Positions 20,331 to 30,438 of a DNA stretch of 64,000 bases are shown here, piece after piece (positions within the stretch are counted from its first letter, which is position 1; the number at the start of each line of letters is the position of its first letter). The position numbers and the translations under genes were made by a program. This DNA comes from Symbiodinium microadriaticum (lineage: Eukaryota; Sar; Dinophyceae; Suessiales; Symbiodiniaceae): the NCBI GenBank assembly GCA_001939145.1, contig LSRX01000052.1, positions 502,623 through 566,622 of the forward strand, read 5' to 3'. The notes under the pieces are model-generated. The model made no database searches, was not told the DNA's origin, and saw only the letters and a program-made list of their open reading frames with translations.

Positions 20331-23292
20331 GAGTCTGAGATGTCTGGGGGTACATCTAGCCATACCCTTATAAACCCTGATCCCAAGTGCCCTTTAAACA
20401 CCGCCGATCAAGAACCAATGGAGCGTCTACAGCTTGATGACTGTTGCACTGGACCCTAAACCGAAACTTCAAACCCACAAAATTGCACAGGTTCGTGCCA
20501 TCCAGCGCGCTTTTGATGGCAAGACGGACGGCCTGGTGGTCGGAGCCTGGGGGGGAGCACATGTCCATGTGCCAAAGGTTTCGAGAGGTTGGAGCGTCCA
20601 ATTAGGACGTAGCGGTTCGGGACTCTAACTTGGCCGAGCTTAAGCATTTAGGTTTCAGGTGAGGGTTTCAATTCTTCGATGAAGATCTGAGGGTTGGCAG
20701 AGTTTGGAATTCATCTGGGTGGCACGTAATTAAATAGCTTTGTTTGGTTTTGATGTGCTTTTGTTTTCGAACTATTCCTTAAAAATCTCAACCTCAAGCT
20801 ATCGAAGGCTCTTTCGCTACTATTGGGTTTGGTGACTCCGTGTCCGCATCGAGCTATGTGAAGGTTGTTGGTGTTGTTCTTGGGCTCTGGTAGGGTCACT
20901 GAGGCTTTATGCTGCAAAGATTCTTACGTAGTCAGTGGGAGAGCTGTAAAACTGCGTGCGGTCAGGTGTTGGGATGTGCGGTGGACCACTTGACTTGAGC
21001 GGGCAGAATGCTGGCTCGACAGCTCTCTCGAAGTCGTAATTGTGCAAGATGCGGCTGACGACGATCCTGTCCTAATCAAACGTTTTCGAGTTCCAGCCAC
21101 AATGCGCTTCACTCACATGGCGAGCACGCACATGGGCGGCGTAGTTATGTTAAGGTATGTTTCTATCGTGGCCGGTGCTGCTGAACTCTTCAGGGCCGCA
21201 GCAAGCGTGGCGGTACACCCGGGACTCGAACAGCCCTCAAACCGTCCGTCAACCCATAATGAGAACCGAAAGATCTGAGCCTCCAAACCCTTAGCCCTCT
21301 AAAACCCAACACTCCAACACCCTAAGACCCTTAAATCGCGGTGAAAACCGCGGCGCTACGAAGCTTAGCCGTAACGCTAAACCCTAAACCCTAAACCCTA
21401 TTAGGTGAACAGTTCCAAGTCCATGATTGGCCACTGTCTTGGTGCTGCGGCGGGTGTGGAGGCTCCTAACACAGGAGTTTGCATGCAAAAGGGGGGGGGG
21501 ATGCAAACCCTAAATCCTAAACCCACGACCCTAGGCCCTGGGCCCAAAACCCGAAAACCGCAAGAACCTTAAGATTCTAAACTCCTAATATAGGAGCCTT
21601 AATAATTAGAATAGGGTTTTGGGGCCGATTACACTATAACTGTAACATGGAACCCCCAAAACAGTAATTGGGATTCCCCTGTTGTTTTTGGGGGGTTGGT
21701 TGCGTTCCGGCTTCAGGTTTTGATGTTGGCTACTACGGCTAGTATAGAAGCCTCAAAAATTGCCGATATTATTCCTTAGGGTTCCTGATTATAGTTGTGC
21801 TACAATTTAGTAAGGGCCCTACGTTAGGTCTCACTAGTCTTGGCCGCCTCCAGGGCTTTTAGAGCTTGGGTGTTGAGGGCTTGGGGTGTAGGGTTTAGGG
21901 CAGTTTAGGCTTCGTGTTGAGGGTTAAAGCTGTTGTTGCTCTTAGTCTAGCTGCCGGCGTTCCGCGGTTTAGTTGACCGCCCTCCACCAAATTCCCCTCT
22001 TCGAGCCGGAGTCCCCAAGGCAGAACATCGGGGTGGGGGGGGTGGTTGTTGCATGTCTTGCCGCATGCCCAACTACGGGATCCATGTCTCAGGGTTGTCA
22101 AAGAACTGGGCCACTGGGCTTGCGCGGTCGTGGCTCAAGACTGTGTTTTTCATTCCTGTAGGTTGCAGCAGCTGTTATTCGGCTGCCTGAATGTATGTAA
22201 TTACACAATTCCAGCCCCATACTAGCTATCATATCAAAAGCCTGCCACCCCACGAGACACAGAATGGATGAATAGTGAATTGGGCTCAGTTTTCTTTCAT
22301 GTTTGCCATCTGCAATGCCTTCAGAAATCCTTGTATGGATGGTAAAGATCCTATTAAGAATTTACTTTAAGGCCTGGTTTTTTTTTCTGAAATTCCAAAA
22401 AATCTTAGCACTTAGCCAGACAGGCATGACTCAATGACCTTTATCACAGTGCTGTAAGTGGGAAGCGGGAAGTTCTTTATTGTGGTAGTCATGACTGTTG
22501 CTCCAATAGTAAATCGTAAAAACATGCAAAACTGTTCTGTTATGCTTAGCCATGGTGACCAGTGCCTGTGCATGTATACATATTGATATACAAGCAGCTG
22601 TGAGCTACAAGCGCTTAACACGATAAGATAGTTTGTTCACTCAGCTTCCACGGAAATCACAGAAAAGGGAGCAGCCTCCTGACGAACATGCAATCTCCCA
22701 GCCATGAACCCCAAAAGACAGCTCAGAAAGTTAAAGCACTGAAGCACTGAGCCTGCGCCCACCTCCGGCCGTCAAACGCCGTGATGCCGTGTCCTTTTCC
22801 CAGTTTACGAACGTCGGCGTATTGTGGCTAAACGTCAAAGCGTGTCGCTGTGCAGGCGGTGGTAACTGTGCAAGCGCTTCGACATCAGAAGGTGAGCGAG
22901 CTTTGTTGGGGCACTGAGGGTGCCAGTAAAAACAGGCAATATACGGTTGTAATTAAGCACCGGTTCAATAGCCAACCCTAAACCCTAAACCCTAAACGTA
23001 AGCATCCTAAGCCTTACAAATTCCTTTTGTAGCCCTTGTACCCTGAATTTGCCCACTCAACCTGTTCAACTTCACAAACAAAAACCCGGTAAACCTTCAA
23101 CCCACATTAGGAGGTTTAGGGTTTAGGCCTACGCCCCTAAACCCTAAACCCTAAACCCTAAACCCTAACCGTCCCCAAGCCTGAAAAGGGCAAGCTCCTG
23201 CAAGCCTTAAGCCCGAAGCTCAGGAATCCCGAACATGACTCGTTGAGTTGGGGTTTGCACAGGCAGAGTCGAAAGGTACTACTTCATTCTTT
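20331..23292. other. long, weakly structured stretch with possible exons
   Basis: Telomere-like patches are sparse (21375-21400, 22975-23000, 23110-23170). Open frames with some protein character are at 20434-20628 (+), 21042-21278 (+, beginning around DAADDDPVLIKRFRVPATM) and 22412-22621 (-, ending YSTVIKVIESCLSG). None has a family or a firm splice site. A K-family fragment (GGAGCCTTAATAATTAGAAT) is at 21590-21615. A poly-G run is at 21490-21499. Confidence 0.35.
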
Positions 23293-23405
23293 ACCCAAAG
23301 GGTCCGAGTACTCAAATAGTAAGGTTTTAGCTCCCAAAATCCATACTCTATAGGGTTTTTTGGACCTGAAACCCTACTATTTGGGTACTTGGACCCTTAG
23401 GGTTA
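23293..23405. mobile_element. G-family element, copy 2
   Basis: Ends ACCCAAAGGGTCCGAGTAC and GTACTTGGACCCTTAGGGT, inner arms CAAATAGTAAGG and CCCTACTATTTG. It is nearly identical to the copy at 24907, 1.5 kb away. Confidence 0.8.
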
Positions 23406-23769
23406 ATGAAGGTACAGGGCTTAGGGGTCTTAGGCGTGAGGCTCTATAGTGTTGCACACTGAATCCATCGAGCGCATCTGCAGGAAACCCACAGGCATGT
23501 TGCAAAACGAGGCCACCCGTGAAGATATAGACCGCATAAGCGTAGGTATACCCCCAAACCCTTTAAACCCTCCAGCCCTGCAGCCCTACACTTACACCCC
23601 ACGCCTCCGAGTAGGAAGGATTTGCAGAAGACCCTAAACCCCAAACCATACACCCTAATTAATTCAATTTGGAGTTTGGGGCTTTAGGGTTGTTGTCTTC
23701 GGGCTGATTGGTTTTATCAGGGGGTTTGGGGGTTTATGATTTATGGCTTAGCGTTTCGGGCTCGTGTCG

Positions 23770-24400
23770 GGTTAGCCCTCCCCCAGTGGCCCCAGCGACA
23801 ATGCCGCATGGCACCTGGGCAGGCCAACTAAACTCGCAGTTCCTCCACATGGCCCGGGTTCTGCACCTAGACAAGTTCCCTCGTGGAGCACTTCAGGATT
23901 CATGGGCTAGCCGGCCGAACCCTAAGGGACCATGTACTTATGTAGTATATACATTGGCCTTAAAGTAGTCCCTATATATGTACATTGGGGCCAAAGTATA
24001 TACTATTGGGGTACATGGACCCTTAGGATACAGGTCTGTTGTTCGGGACAGCCACAAGGACAAGTAGAGAACAGGCCTCTAGCGGAATCCAGACATGCTG
24101 GGCGCAATCAGCGGAGTGTGCATGCCGATACGGCCGAGTGTACGCTGCAGAGGTGGTTCCCGGGAGAGGAGGGTGATGCCTTAGCCTTTTGCTTGGTTCT
24201 CTAATGCCTGACCTGTAAATCTTTTTTGGGTTCTTATCATTTAGTAGTAATCTCAAAGTTTGTCGTTTTATTTCCTTGGCTTATTGGGGAAGTAAGCATT
24301 TTATGACCTTTTCAGGCTGCTCTGTTTCCGGTTCACAGGGAGCTCCGTCTTGTCATCCCTACAAACTGCTATGCTGCCATGTCGAACCCTGTACCCAACT
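23770..24400 (+). CDS. possible gene split by A and F elements
   Basis: Three protein-like stretches follow one another on the + strand. The first is about 23770-23927 (HGTWAGQLNSQFLHMARVLH and KFPRGALQDSWASRPN). The second is 24027-24193 (GQPQGQVENRPLAESRHAGR and AECTLQRWFPGEEGDALAF). The third is about 24297-24400 (for example DLFRLLCFRFTGSSVLSS in one frame). An A element separates the first two and an F element the last two. Using GA at 23928 and AG at 24026 does not keep the best frame of the second stretch, so the splice model is unresolved. No family is recognised. Confidence 0.35.
23921..24027. mobile_element. A-family element, copy 3
   Basis: Ends CCTAAGGGACCATGTACTTA and GGGTACATGGACCCTTAGG. 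The usual GGGTCC of the left end is GGGACC here, which would turn a GT donor into GA. Confidence 0.75.
24194..24296. mobile_element. F-family element, copy 2
   Basis: Left end CTTGGTTCTCTAATGCC (the CTT begins at about 24192), middle GGGTTCTTATCATTTAGTAG, right end TTATTGGGGAAGTAAG. It ends the open frame of the upstream exon candidate at TAA 24204. Confidence 0.75.
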
Positions 24401-24906
24401 CCCAAAGCCGTTTAGGGTTTAGGGTTAAGAACCCTAATTCCTAAACCCTAAACCATACCAGTAGGGTTTAGGGTTTAGGGTTTAAGTCAGGAGTATATAC
24501 CTGAAACATCCTGAGATTCAGCTCAGCATCCCTCTAGGTTGACAGGAGTTTTTTGGAGTCGCTCCCTGCACCTTACACCCCTGTAGACCCTAAATGCTTT
24601 CGCTGCTTTCAGTCTGGACCCAAGAAGTATTAGCTTGGGTTGTGGTTAGTTTTGGGGAATTGGGCTCAGGGTTTCGGGGTTTATGGATGGAGGTTTGCTG
24701 TCAAGGATTTCAGGGATCAGTGGTTGTTTGGTTTTGTTGCTTTACGTGTTTGCATGTCGGTGTGGGTAGAATTCAAGGTTTGGGGTATAAAGCCGCATGA
24801 CTCTCCGGGGTAAATCGTAGACGACGACCCCTGAAAAAACCATATGGGTGTATACCAGAAAACAGGAGGTAGACGGAGGAAGTTTAAGCCAAATGGTAAA
24901 ACTGTA
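24297..24906. other. intergenic with two telomere-like patches
   Basis: TTTAGGG units lie at 24410-24430 and 24465-24485, with CCCTAA units between them. From 24590 to 24800 there is a G/T-rich open frame of doubtful meaning. Confidence 0.4.
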
Positions 24907-25018
24907 ACCCAGAGGGTCCGAGTACTCAAATAGTAAGGGTTTAGCCCCCAAAATCCATACTCTATATGGTTGTTTGGACCTGAAACCCTACTATTTGGGT
25001 ACTTGGACCCTTAGGGTC
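24907..25018. mobile_element. G-family element, copy 3
   Basis: Ends ACCCAGAGGGTCCGAGTAC and GTACTTGGACCCTTAGGGT. Compared with the copy at 23293 it shows only a handful of differences. Confidence 0.8.
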
Positions 25019-25146
25019 AGCCACCTCCAGCCAGATCTTGATCTTCAACTCAAGGCCCAGAGGCCTACACCCCAAAAAACTTAATCCCACACTCCAAACC
25101 CTGAGCCCCAGCCCTAGAGAGCTTCCTTGTAGACTAACAAACCTAC

Positions 25147-25246
25147 GGTTGATGATATAAATCCTGCATTACCTCAAGGACCCTAAACTATGGGAATTGT
25201 GGTCTATTCCTTATTAGGGTAAAACACAGGATTTATGTCATCAGCC
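25147..25246. mobile_element. D-family element, copy 3 (opposite orientation)
   Basis: Ends GGTTGATGATATAAATCCTG and AGGATTTATGTCATCAGCC. The asymmetric core reads CCTCAAGGACCCTAAACTAT, the reverse complement of the core in copies 1 and 2. Confidence 0.75.
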
Positions 25247-26030
25247 GTATGTCTTCAGGCTTCCATACTATAGGGTTTCTTTCTACAGTTCCCAAACCCT
25301 AAACCCTAAAACCCTAAATCCGAAACCCATAAGCCCATAAACCCTAAACCTTGTAAACCCTAAACCGTAAAGCCCCCTGCAATGGACACGTAAGCCCTAA
25401 GCTCCTAGCCCTAAAGCCCTAAACCCTAAACTTCTGCAGCCAGGTCCATCCTACGATCAACTTGGAAGACAAGGTTCCCTGGAGATTTAGGGTTTAGAGT
25501 TTAGGGTTTCGGGTGTAGGGTTTAGGGTTTGGGGAGGCCTTAGCTTTTGTTTTTTGGGTTTGGGTTTTAGGGTTTAGTCCGACATCTTCGTTCCAACAAC
25601 CACAGGGAGATCGACCGTGCCATCCTAAACCCTACCTCAGTTCCAGAATCCTGTCAATCCTGCTGTTTTGAAATTATGGGGTTTTAGGGTTTAGGGTTTC
25701 GGGTTTAGGTGGCGCTTGGATTACAGGGCACGGGGGCTTCATTTCGGTTGTAGGGATAACTTGTAGTACTGTTTCATCCGGCGACTAGTAGTCTTATTGT
25801 CAGCATACGTTTCATGTTCTTCGTATCCTGGTCGTGGCTCGGAACACATCAAGCTCATTGTTGTTCTACAGCCGATAGGCCAAACAAAGTTGCAGTCTAT
25901 CCTCTCTGAACCCTAAGCCGTAAGCCTCAAACACTAGAATCTGTGGAGGGCGAAAAGAAGGACGACAATGACCTTGACAAGCCGAGCCGGCCGAGCAGCG
26001 GTCTGCTCAACTCTAACCTTAGCTCTCCGT
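25247..26030. repeat. telomere-like mosaic
   Basis: CCCTAAA patches lie at 25290-25430 and TTTAGGG patches at 25485-25580 and 25680-25710. The unique stretch 25740-25920 shows no supported gene. Confidence 0.7.
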
Positions 26031-26041
26031 GACCCTGAGCT

Positions 26042-26401
26042 TGTTTTCTCCACGCAAGTAGCTCGACTCTGTTTTGCGCCGCACACTTCCTCGAGGCGAT
26101 GGGAGCCATCGTCTCAGAAACATCAATATACACGGGCGTGAACGCCAAACCTGGCAAGTCACACGATACGCACATGGTGCACCTGACCGCGGACATGCGC
26201 GCCATCGCCCGAAACTCACCATCCTGGGCACAATTTCGCACGATCTGCCAAGGCGACGTGCTCGAATCGCAGCACGCCTGGCACCTCTACGACGGCGTGG
26301 ACGTCAGAACAATATGGCAAAAATGTTCTGGACTACTGCCCGGGGCGGCGCACGTAAGACACATTTCGCATGCCACACATCAATGGACTGAGCAGCCCTA
26401 A
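26042..26401 (+). CDS. likely coding exon, unrecognised
   Basis: The frame is open from before 26042 to a TAA at 26399-26401 in a G+C-richer, repeat-free island. The residues are strongly protein-like: LFCAAHFLEAMGAIVSETS, TGVNAKPGKSHDTHMVHLT, then RAIARNSPSWAQFRTICQGD and SQHAWHLYDGVDVRTIWQK. The ATG at 26099 is possible, but the frame and its protein character continue upstream, so an internal or terminal exon is more likely. The CAAG at about 26054-26057 could be an acceptor. I recognise no family; the opposite strand is also partly open. Confidence 0.45.
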   Translation, partial: CFLHASSSTLFCAAHFLEAMGAIVSETSIYTGVNAKPGKSHDTHMVHLTADMRAIARNSPSWAQFRTICQGDVLESQHAWHLYDGVDVRTIWQKCSGLLPGAAHVRHISHATHQWTEQP

Positions 26402-27534
26402 CTACACCCTAAGCCCGAAGCCCCAAACCCCTAAATCCTAAACCCTAAACTGGCCCTAAACCCTAGCGTGCGTTGAGGGTGAAGGGTTAAACCCTGAAGC
26501 CTTGGACTTCCTCGAGCCCGAAACTTCGGGGTCCCCAACCAAGCCCAAACCAAGTCCTAGTGGGGTTTAGTGTTTAGGGTGGGAGGGTTTAGGGCTTGGG
26601 GTTAAGGGCTTGAGGGCTTAGGGTTTACGGTGGGGAGGGTTTAGGGTTGAGGGCTTAGGGTTGAGGTTTGAGGGTTTAGGGTTTAGGGTCCTAGAACCTT
26701 AGGCCCTAAAACCTGCAGGCGAAGCCCTCGGGCTCTAAACCCGAAGCACTTGAACTCGAATTACCATAGCAACCCTCACTGGGTTCATTTTTAGGGTCCC
26801 GGGTATGGGTTTAGGGTGTAGGGATTTAATTTAAGTTACTCTAATGAGGTAATGGCGAGTCGCGCTCCATCGCAGGAAGAAGGATTCGACCTCGTCACTC
26901 CCTCCGAGGCTGCTTGGGTTCAGGTGTAGGGGCACCCCAAGCCCTAAACCTTAAACCCTAAACCTTAAACCTCAAACTCTAAACCGTAAGCCCTAAACCC
27001 TACACCCCAAACTCTAAACCCTAAACCCTAAACCCAACTCCAAACTCAAAGCCCTAAGCCCTGAACGCTAAACCGGTGTAGGGTTCAGGAGAAGAGGCCG
27101 TGGTGCAGAGTACAGGACTTGGGGTTTTAGGCAGGCCAAGCCAGCAGGAAGACGTCCTTTGCTCTACTACGAGAAGCACGGTATGTTATAGGTAAGCTTA
27201 GTATGCTTACCTATAAAGTAGCTCCATGCCAGTAAGGGCGAGTATCCCCCGTGAACCCTGAAACCCTTAAACCCTAAACCCTTGCAGAAGCGTACTTACC
27301 AATACTACATCCCCAGATTCGCAGAAGTCCTCAGCCCTTAGCCCTGTACTTTGGGGTCCCAGGGATCTAGCGGCTAGGGTTTAGGGTATAGGGTTTAGGG
27401 TTGAGGGGTTTAGGGTTTAGGGTAGGATGTTTCAAAAGTAGCCTTAAGCCCTAACTCTCATGCCTCGGAGTAATCTCTTTCTTTCGCCTGACCCGGGCCA
27501 ATCCCAAAAGCCTTAATCTGTAAACTCTACACAC
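26402..27534. repeat. telomere-like mosaic
   Basis: Dense patches of both orientations, including 26565-26690 (TTTAGGG), 26935-27075 (CCCTAAA) and 27375-27425 (TTTAGGG). A short inverted repeat with TTATAGGTAAGC/GCTTACCTATAA is at 27187-27217. Confidence 0.75.
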
Positions 27535-27644
27535 CTTAGTAGCTGAATGGGCTGAAACCGCACACCTTGCATGTTTGTTGGATAATTCTTTTCTCTAGAA
27601 CTGAGCGTTTACACCTTTTTGCGCTTCAGAACTCAGCAACCGAG
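27535..27644. mobile_element. O-family element, copy 3
   Basis: Starts CTTAGTAGCTGAATGGGCTG and ends AACTCAGCAACCGAG. The middle TCTAGAACTGAGCGTTTACA matches the AGAACTGAAAGCGTACAC core of copy 1. No target duplication is visible. Confidence 0.65.
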
Positions 27645-27744
27645 TAGCCCCCCCGAGACCTACCCCCCTTTGGGCTCCTACGATATCAGAGTCATACTCT
27701 AGGGTTTACGGTTTAGGGTTACAAGGGTTTGTTCAAGATAGGCC

Positions 27745-27838
27745 CTACCTGGACCCTGAAAAACCTACCTTTTTAAGGACTTACAGAAAGAAATCATAAC
27801 AAGGAACCCTAAAAGGCAGGTTCTTTGGGGTCCAGGTA
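27745..27838. mobile_element. H-family element, copy 2
   Basis: Ends CTACCTGGACCCTGAAAAAC and TTCTTTGGGGTCCAGGTA, inner arms CTACCTTTTTAAGG and CCCTAAAAGGCAGG. Confidence 0.75.
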
Positions 27839-28216
27839 CACCCTAAACCCTGAGCCGTGCGCGAGTGTTCTTTGATTAGTGTCGAGCTGCGTCATCGAAG
27901 CTTGAAACTCTCAAGGATCAGTGCAACATGTTGGTTTAGGGTCTAAGGTTTAGGGTTTGGGGTTGGGGTTTAGGGTTAGTTACCACACTACAAGCTAGAG
28001 CAAAGTCTTGCACTAGCCAGTGCATAGGAATTGTTTGAATAGAACTTAGATCCCAAGTAGATACGCTTTCTAAATTGGTCACCCATTTGCAGCCCTCAGG
28101 TGATTGCACGAATGCCTCGATGCAGGTGAGTTAAACAGCTAGTTGTTGGTCTCTAGTGCAGGTTCGGGTTTACGGCATTCGGGCTTGTTGGGCTCTTCGG
28201 TGTAGGGTTTCAGAGT
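27839..28216. other. intergenic
   Basis: A TTTAGGG patch lies at 27930-27985. The rest is unique sequence with no supported gene. Confidence 0.4.
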
Positions 28217-28345
28217 TTTGACTTTCCGTTTGAGATCTCATTCGTGTTGCGCGAGGACATTGGGGTCAGCTGGAAGGCTCTGCGCGATTATACACCTGTT
28301 CCCAGAAAGCCCCATGCCCCTCAATCAGGAATGATCCTTAAACTG
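28217..28345 (+). CDS. possible short coding exon
   Basis: After a TTTCAG at about 28206-28211 the frame reads FPFEISFVLREDIGVSWKAL and then RDYTPVPRKPHAPQSG before a stop. A second protein-like stretch starts after a CGCAG at about 28389 (GIFGPSGKPVRNAGACSAAR). These could be two exons of one gene. No family is recognised. Confidence 0.28.
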
Positions 28346-28701
28346 TAGAAGGCTTCAGCGTACGATGTAAGGTACATGCCCTAATCGCAGGGTATATTCG
28401 GGCCCTCTGGGAAACCCGTTCGCAATGCCGGAGCTTGCAGCGCTGCCCGCACCATGGTCTTTCGCCCTCAGCCTCGCGGCACCTGGGCGAATGCAAACTT
28501 ACCGGGGTTTTAGGGGTCAGGGGTTTCGGCTAAGCTTGGTCGCCCCAGATCTTAATTAGGGGTCTAGGGCCTAGGAGGGGTTTACCAGGACCTGTTGTTA
28601 CCCTCAACGGCAGAACCCAAGCTGCTGAAATAGCCCGGTGTTCAAGAATGGGTTTGGGGCATCTAGGTAAGGTCACAACGTGGAGGGATTTTCTTTGTAG
28701 A
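28346..28701. other. intergenic, includes the second exon candidate
   Basis: Contains the 28390-28505 stretch described with the preceding exon. Otherwise there is unique sequence with one TTTAGGG-like patch near 28505-28530. Confidence 0.3.
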
Positions 28702-28892
28702 CATGTAACCCTAAACCCGAAAACCCCAAACCCTAAACCGTATCATGTAACCCTAAACCCGAAAACCCCAAACCCTGAACCCTAAACCGTATCATGTAAC
28801 CCTGAACCCGAAAACCCCAAACCCTGAACCTTAAACCGTATCATGTAACCCTAAACCCGAAGACCCCAAACCCTAAACCGTATCATGTAACC
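28702..28892. repeat. tandem repeat of 42/49-bp units
   Basis: Units start CATGTAACCCTAAACCC at 28702, 28744, 28793, 28842 and 28884 (partial), giving spacings of 42, 49, 49 and 42 bases. The two unit lengths differ by one seven-base telomere-like word (CCCTGAA). Each unit ends TAAACCGTAT. Confidence 0.9.
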
Positions 28893-29064
28893 TTTTTTCG
28901 GCCCCAAGCCTTCTCAACTGCAAGTTGCTGAAACCCCGAAGCCTAAACTAAACCCCATGCCCTAAACCCCAGACCTTAAGCAACCCTGCTGCCTGTAAAC
29001 CCAAACCCGAAATACCAATGTGTGAGGACGTTGGGTTGGGTGTGTGTGTCTGTGTAACCCTAAA

Positions 29065-29174
29065 CCTAAGGGTCCATGTACCCAAAGAGTGTATACACTT
29101 TGGGCCTTTACATAGTCCCTGTATAGGTACTTTGGGGCCAAAATATACTATTTGGGTACATGGACCCTTAGGGT
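29065..29174. mobile_element. A-family element, copy 4
   Basis: Ends CCTAAGGGTCCATGTACCC and GGGTACATGGACCCTTAGG. It abuts the next A copy almost directly, head to tail. Confidence 0.8.
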
Positions 29175-29377
29175 AAGGGTATCCATGTGCCCATGTAGTA
29201 GATAATATGGGTAGTTCTCTATATTAGGGTGCCCTTTATGCGGGTGCCGTACTATTTTGGGGACCTGAAAAGGGGACCTTAATTTAGAGAGCTACCCATG
29301 TACTTCGGGCCTTAAATACCTATATACGCACGACTTTCATGCCTAAGGATATGCTACATGGGTACATGGACCCTTAA
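29175..29377. mobile_element. A-family element, copy 5, split by a C element
   Basis: The left part GGTATCCATGTGCCCATGTA and right part CTACATGGGTACATGGACCC are A ends. A complete C element separates them. The A copy is therefore older than this C insertion. Confidence 0.75.
29207..29299. mobile_element. C-family element, copy 2, nested in an A element
   Basis: Ends ATGGGTAGTTCTCTATATTA and AATTTAGAGAGCTACCCAT, with the core GTGCCGTACTATTTTGGGGA shared with copies at 36278 and 46625. Confidence 0.8.
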
Positions 29378-29386
29378 ACCCTAAAC

Positions 29387-29648
29387 CCTAAGCCCTCAGG
29401 GTACTCCTTAAAAACAACATTTGAAGGAACCCTTATGGGAACATGGACCCTTAAACCCTAAGCCCTTATGGCAACCTTATAGAACCTTTAAAGGAACCCT
29501 TGTGGGAACGCGGACCCTCAATCCCTAAGCCCTCATGGTACCCGTTATAGATCCTTGAGAGGAACCCTTAATATGGGAACATGGACACTTCAACCCTAAG
29601 CCCTCATGGTACCCCTCATAGAACCTTTAAAGGAACCCTTATCGGAAC
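29387..29648. repeat. about four tandem 65-bp units
   Basis: Each unit runs CCTAAGCCCTCATGGTACCC, then TAGAACCTTTAAAGGAACCC, then GGGAACATGGACCCTT. The last element equals an A-family end, so the array looks like a local amplification of the right end of the adjacent A copy together with a telomere-like word. A partial relative lies beside the A copy at 43069 (43233-43285). Confidence 0.8.
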
Positions 29649-30109
29649 TGTTTAGGTTAATGCTTTCCCTAAGTTCGCGGGTTAGGGTTGAGGGTTTAGG
29701 CTCCGAGGTCTAAAGCTTGGGGGTTTAGGCTTTAGGGCTTCAAAGGCCCCAAGGCTCCAAGGACTCATTTGGGTCTAGGGTTTAAGGTTTAGGGCTTAGG
29801 GCTTAGGGTTTAGGGTTTGGGGCTGAGGGCTTAGGGTTCGACTGTATGAGGCTTCGGGGCGATTTTCAGGCTCGGGGTTAGGAAGGTTTACACCACCACG
29901 GAACAATCCTTCGCCAGGGCTTTCGGGAGACATCACTACCCTAAACCTTGAGTCCCTTAAGCCCTAAGCCCTAAACCTTACAGAGAGGGAAACCAGGTAG
30001 GCCCCCGATCCCAAACCTTAGGACGTAAACCTGAAACCCTTAAGGCCTAAACCCTAAACCCTTAAGCCCTAAACCCTAAACCTTGAGCCTTAAACCCTAA
30101 ACCCTAAGC
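29649..30109. repeat. telomere-like mosaic
   Basis: TTTAGGG-type at 29670-29850 and CCCTAAA-type at 29940-30105; the unique centre has no gene. Confidence 0.75.
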
Positions 30110-30245
30110 CTTAGTTCTCCAATACCCAACCTTTATCAAACCTTTTTGGGTTTTAGGGCTTAGGGTTTAGGGTTTTTTTAAATTCTTCAGTAGTATACTC
30201 CTGACAGTTCAACCTTTTATTTCCCTGGCGTAGTGGGGAAGTAAG
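30110..30245. mobile_element. F-family element, copy 3, with short telomere-like insert
   Basis: Ends CTTAGTTCTCCAATACCCAA and TAGTGGGGAAGTAAG. About 35 bases of GGGTTTTAGGGCTTAGGG-like sequence occupy the GGGTT site, the same place as the larger array in the copy at 9623. Confidence 0.75.
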
Positions 30246-30370
30246 AGCCCCACAGCCCAAGGAACCTTGGATCCTCACCCAGCTAAGCCTTAACCCCCCA
30301 AAAGCCCTCCACACCAAAACCTTGAAGCCTACACATGGACAGGGTTTGCGGGTTTTGGGTTTAGGGGTCT

Positions 30371-30438
30371 ACCCATAGGCTCCTTAGTAGTTCCTTTTTG
30401 GGATTACCTTATAGGAACTACTTAGGAGCCTAGGTAGG
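30371..30438. mobile_element. B-family element, short copy 1
   Basis: B ends are ACCCATAGGCTCCTAAGTAG and its inverted copy. This copy lacks the usual AAACCACAAAAA arm and is about 68 bp instead of about 92. Confidence 0.75.

Noticed and set aside
28702..28892. CRISPR-like array (regular repeats)
   Set aside because: Units are contiguous, telomere-derived and without unique spacers; the genome is eukaryotic.
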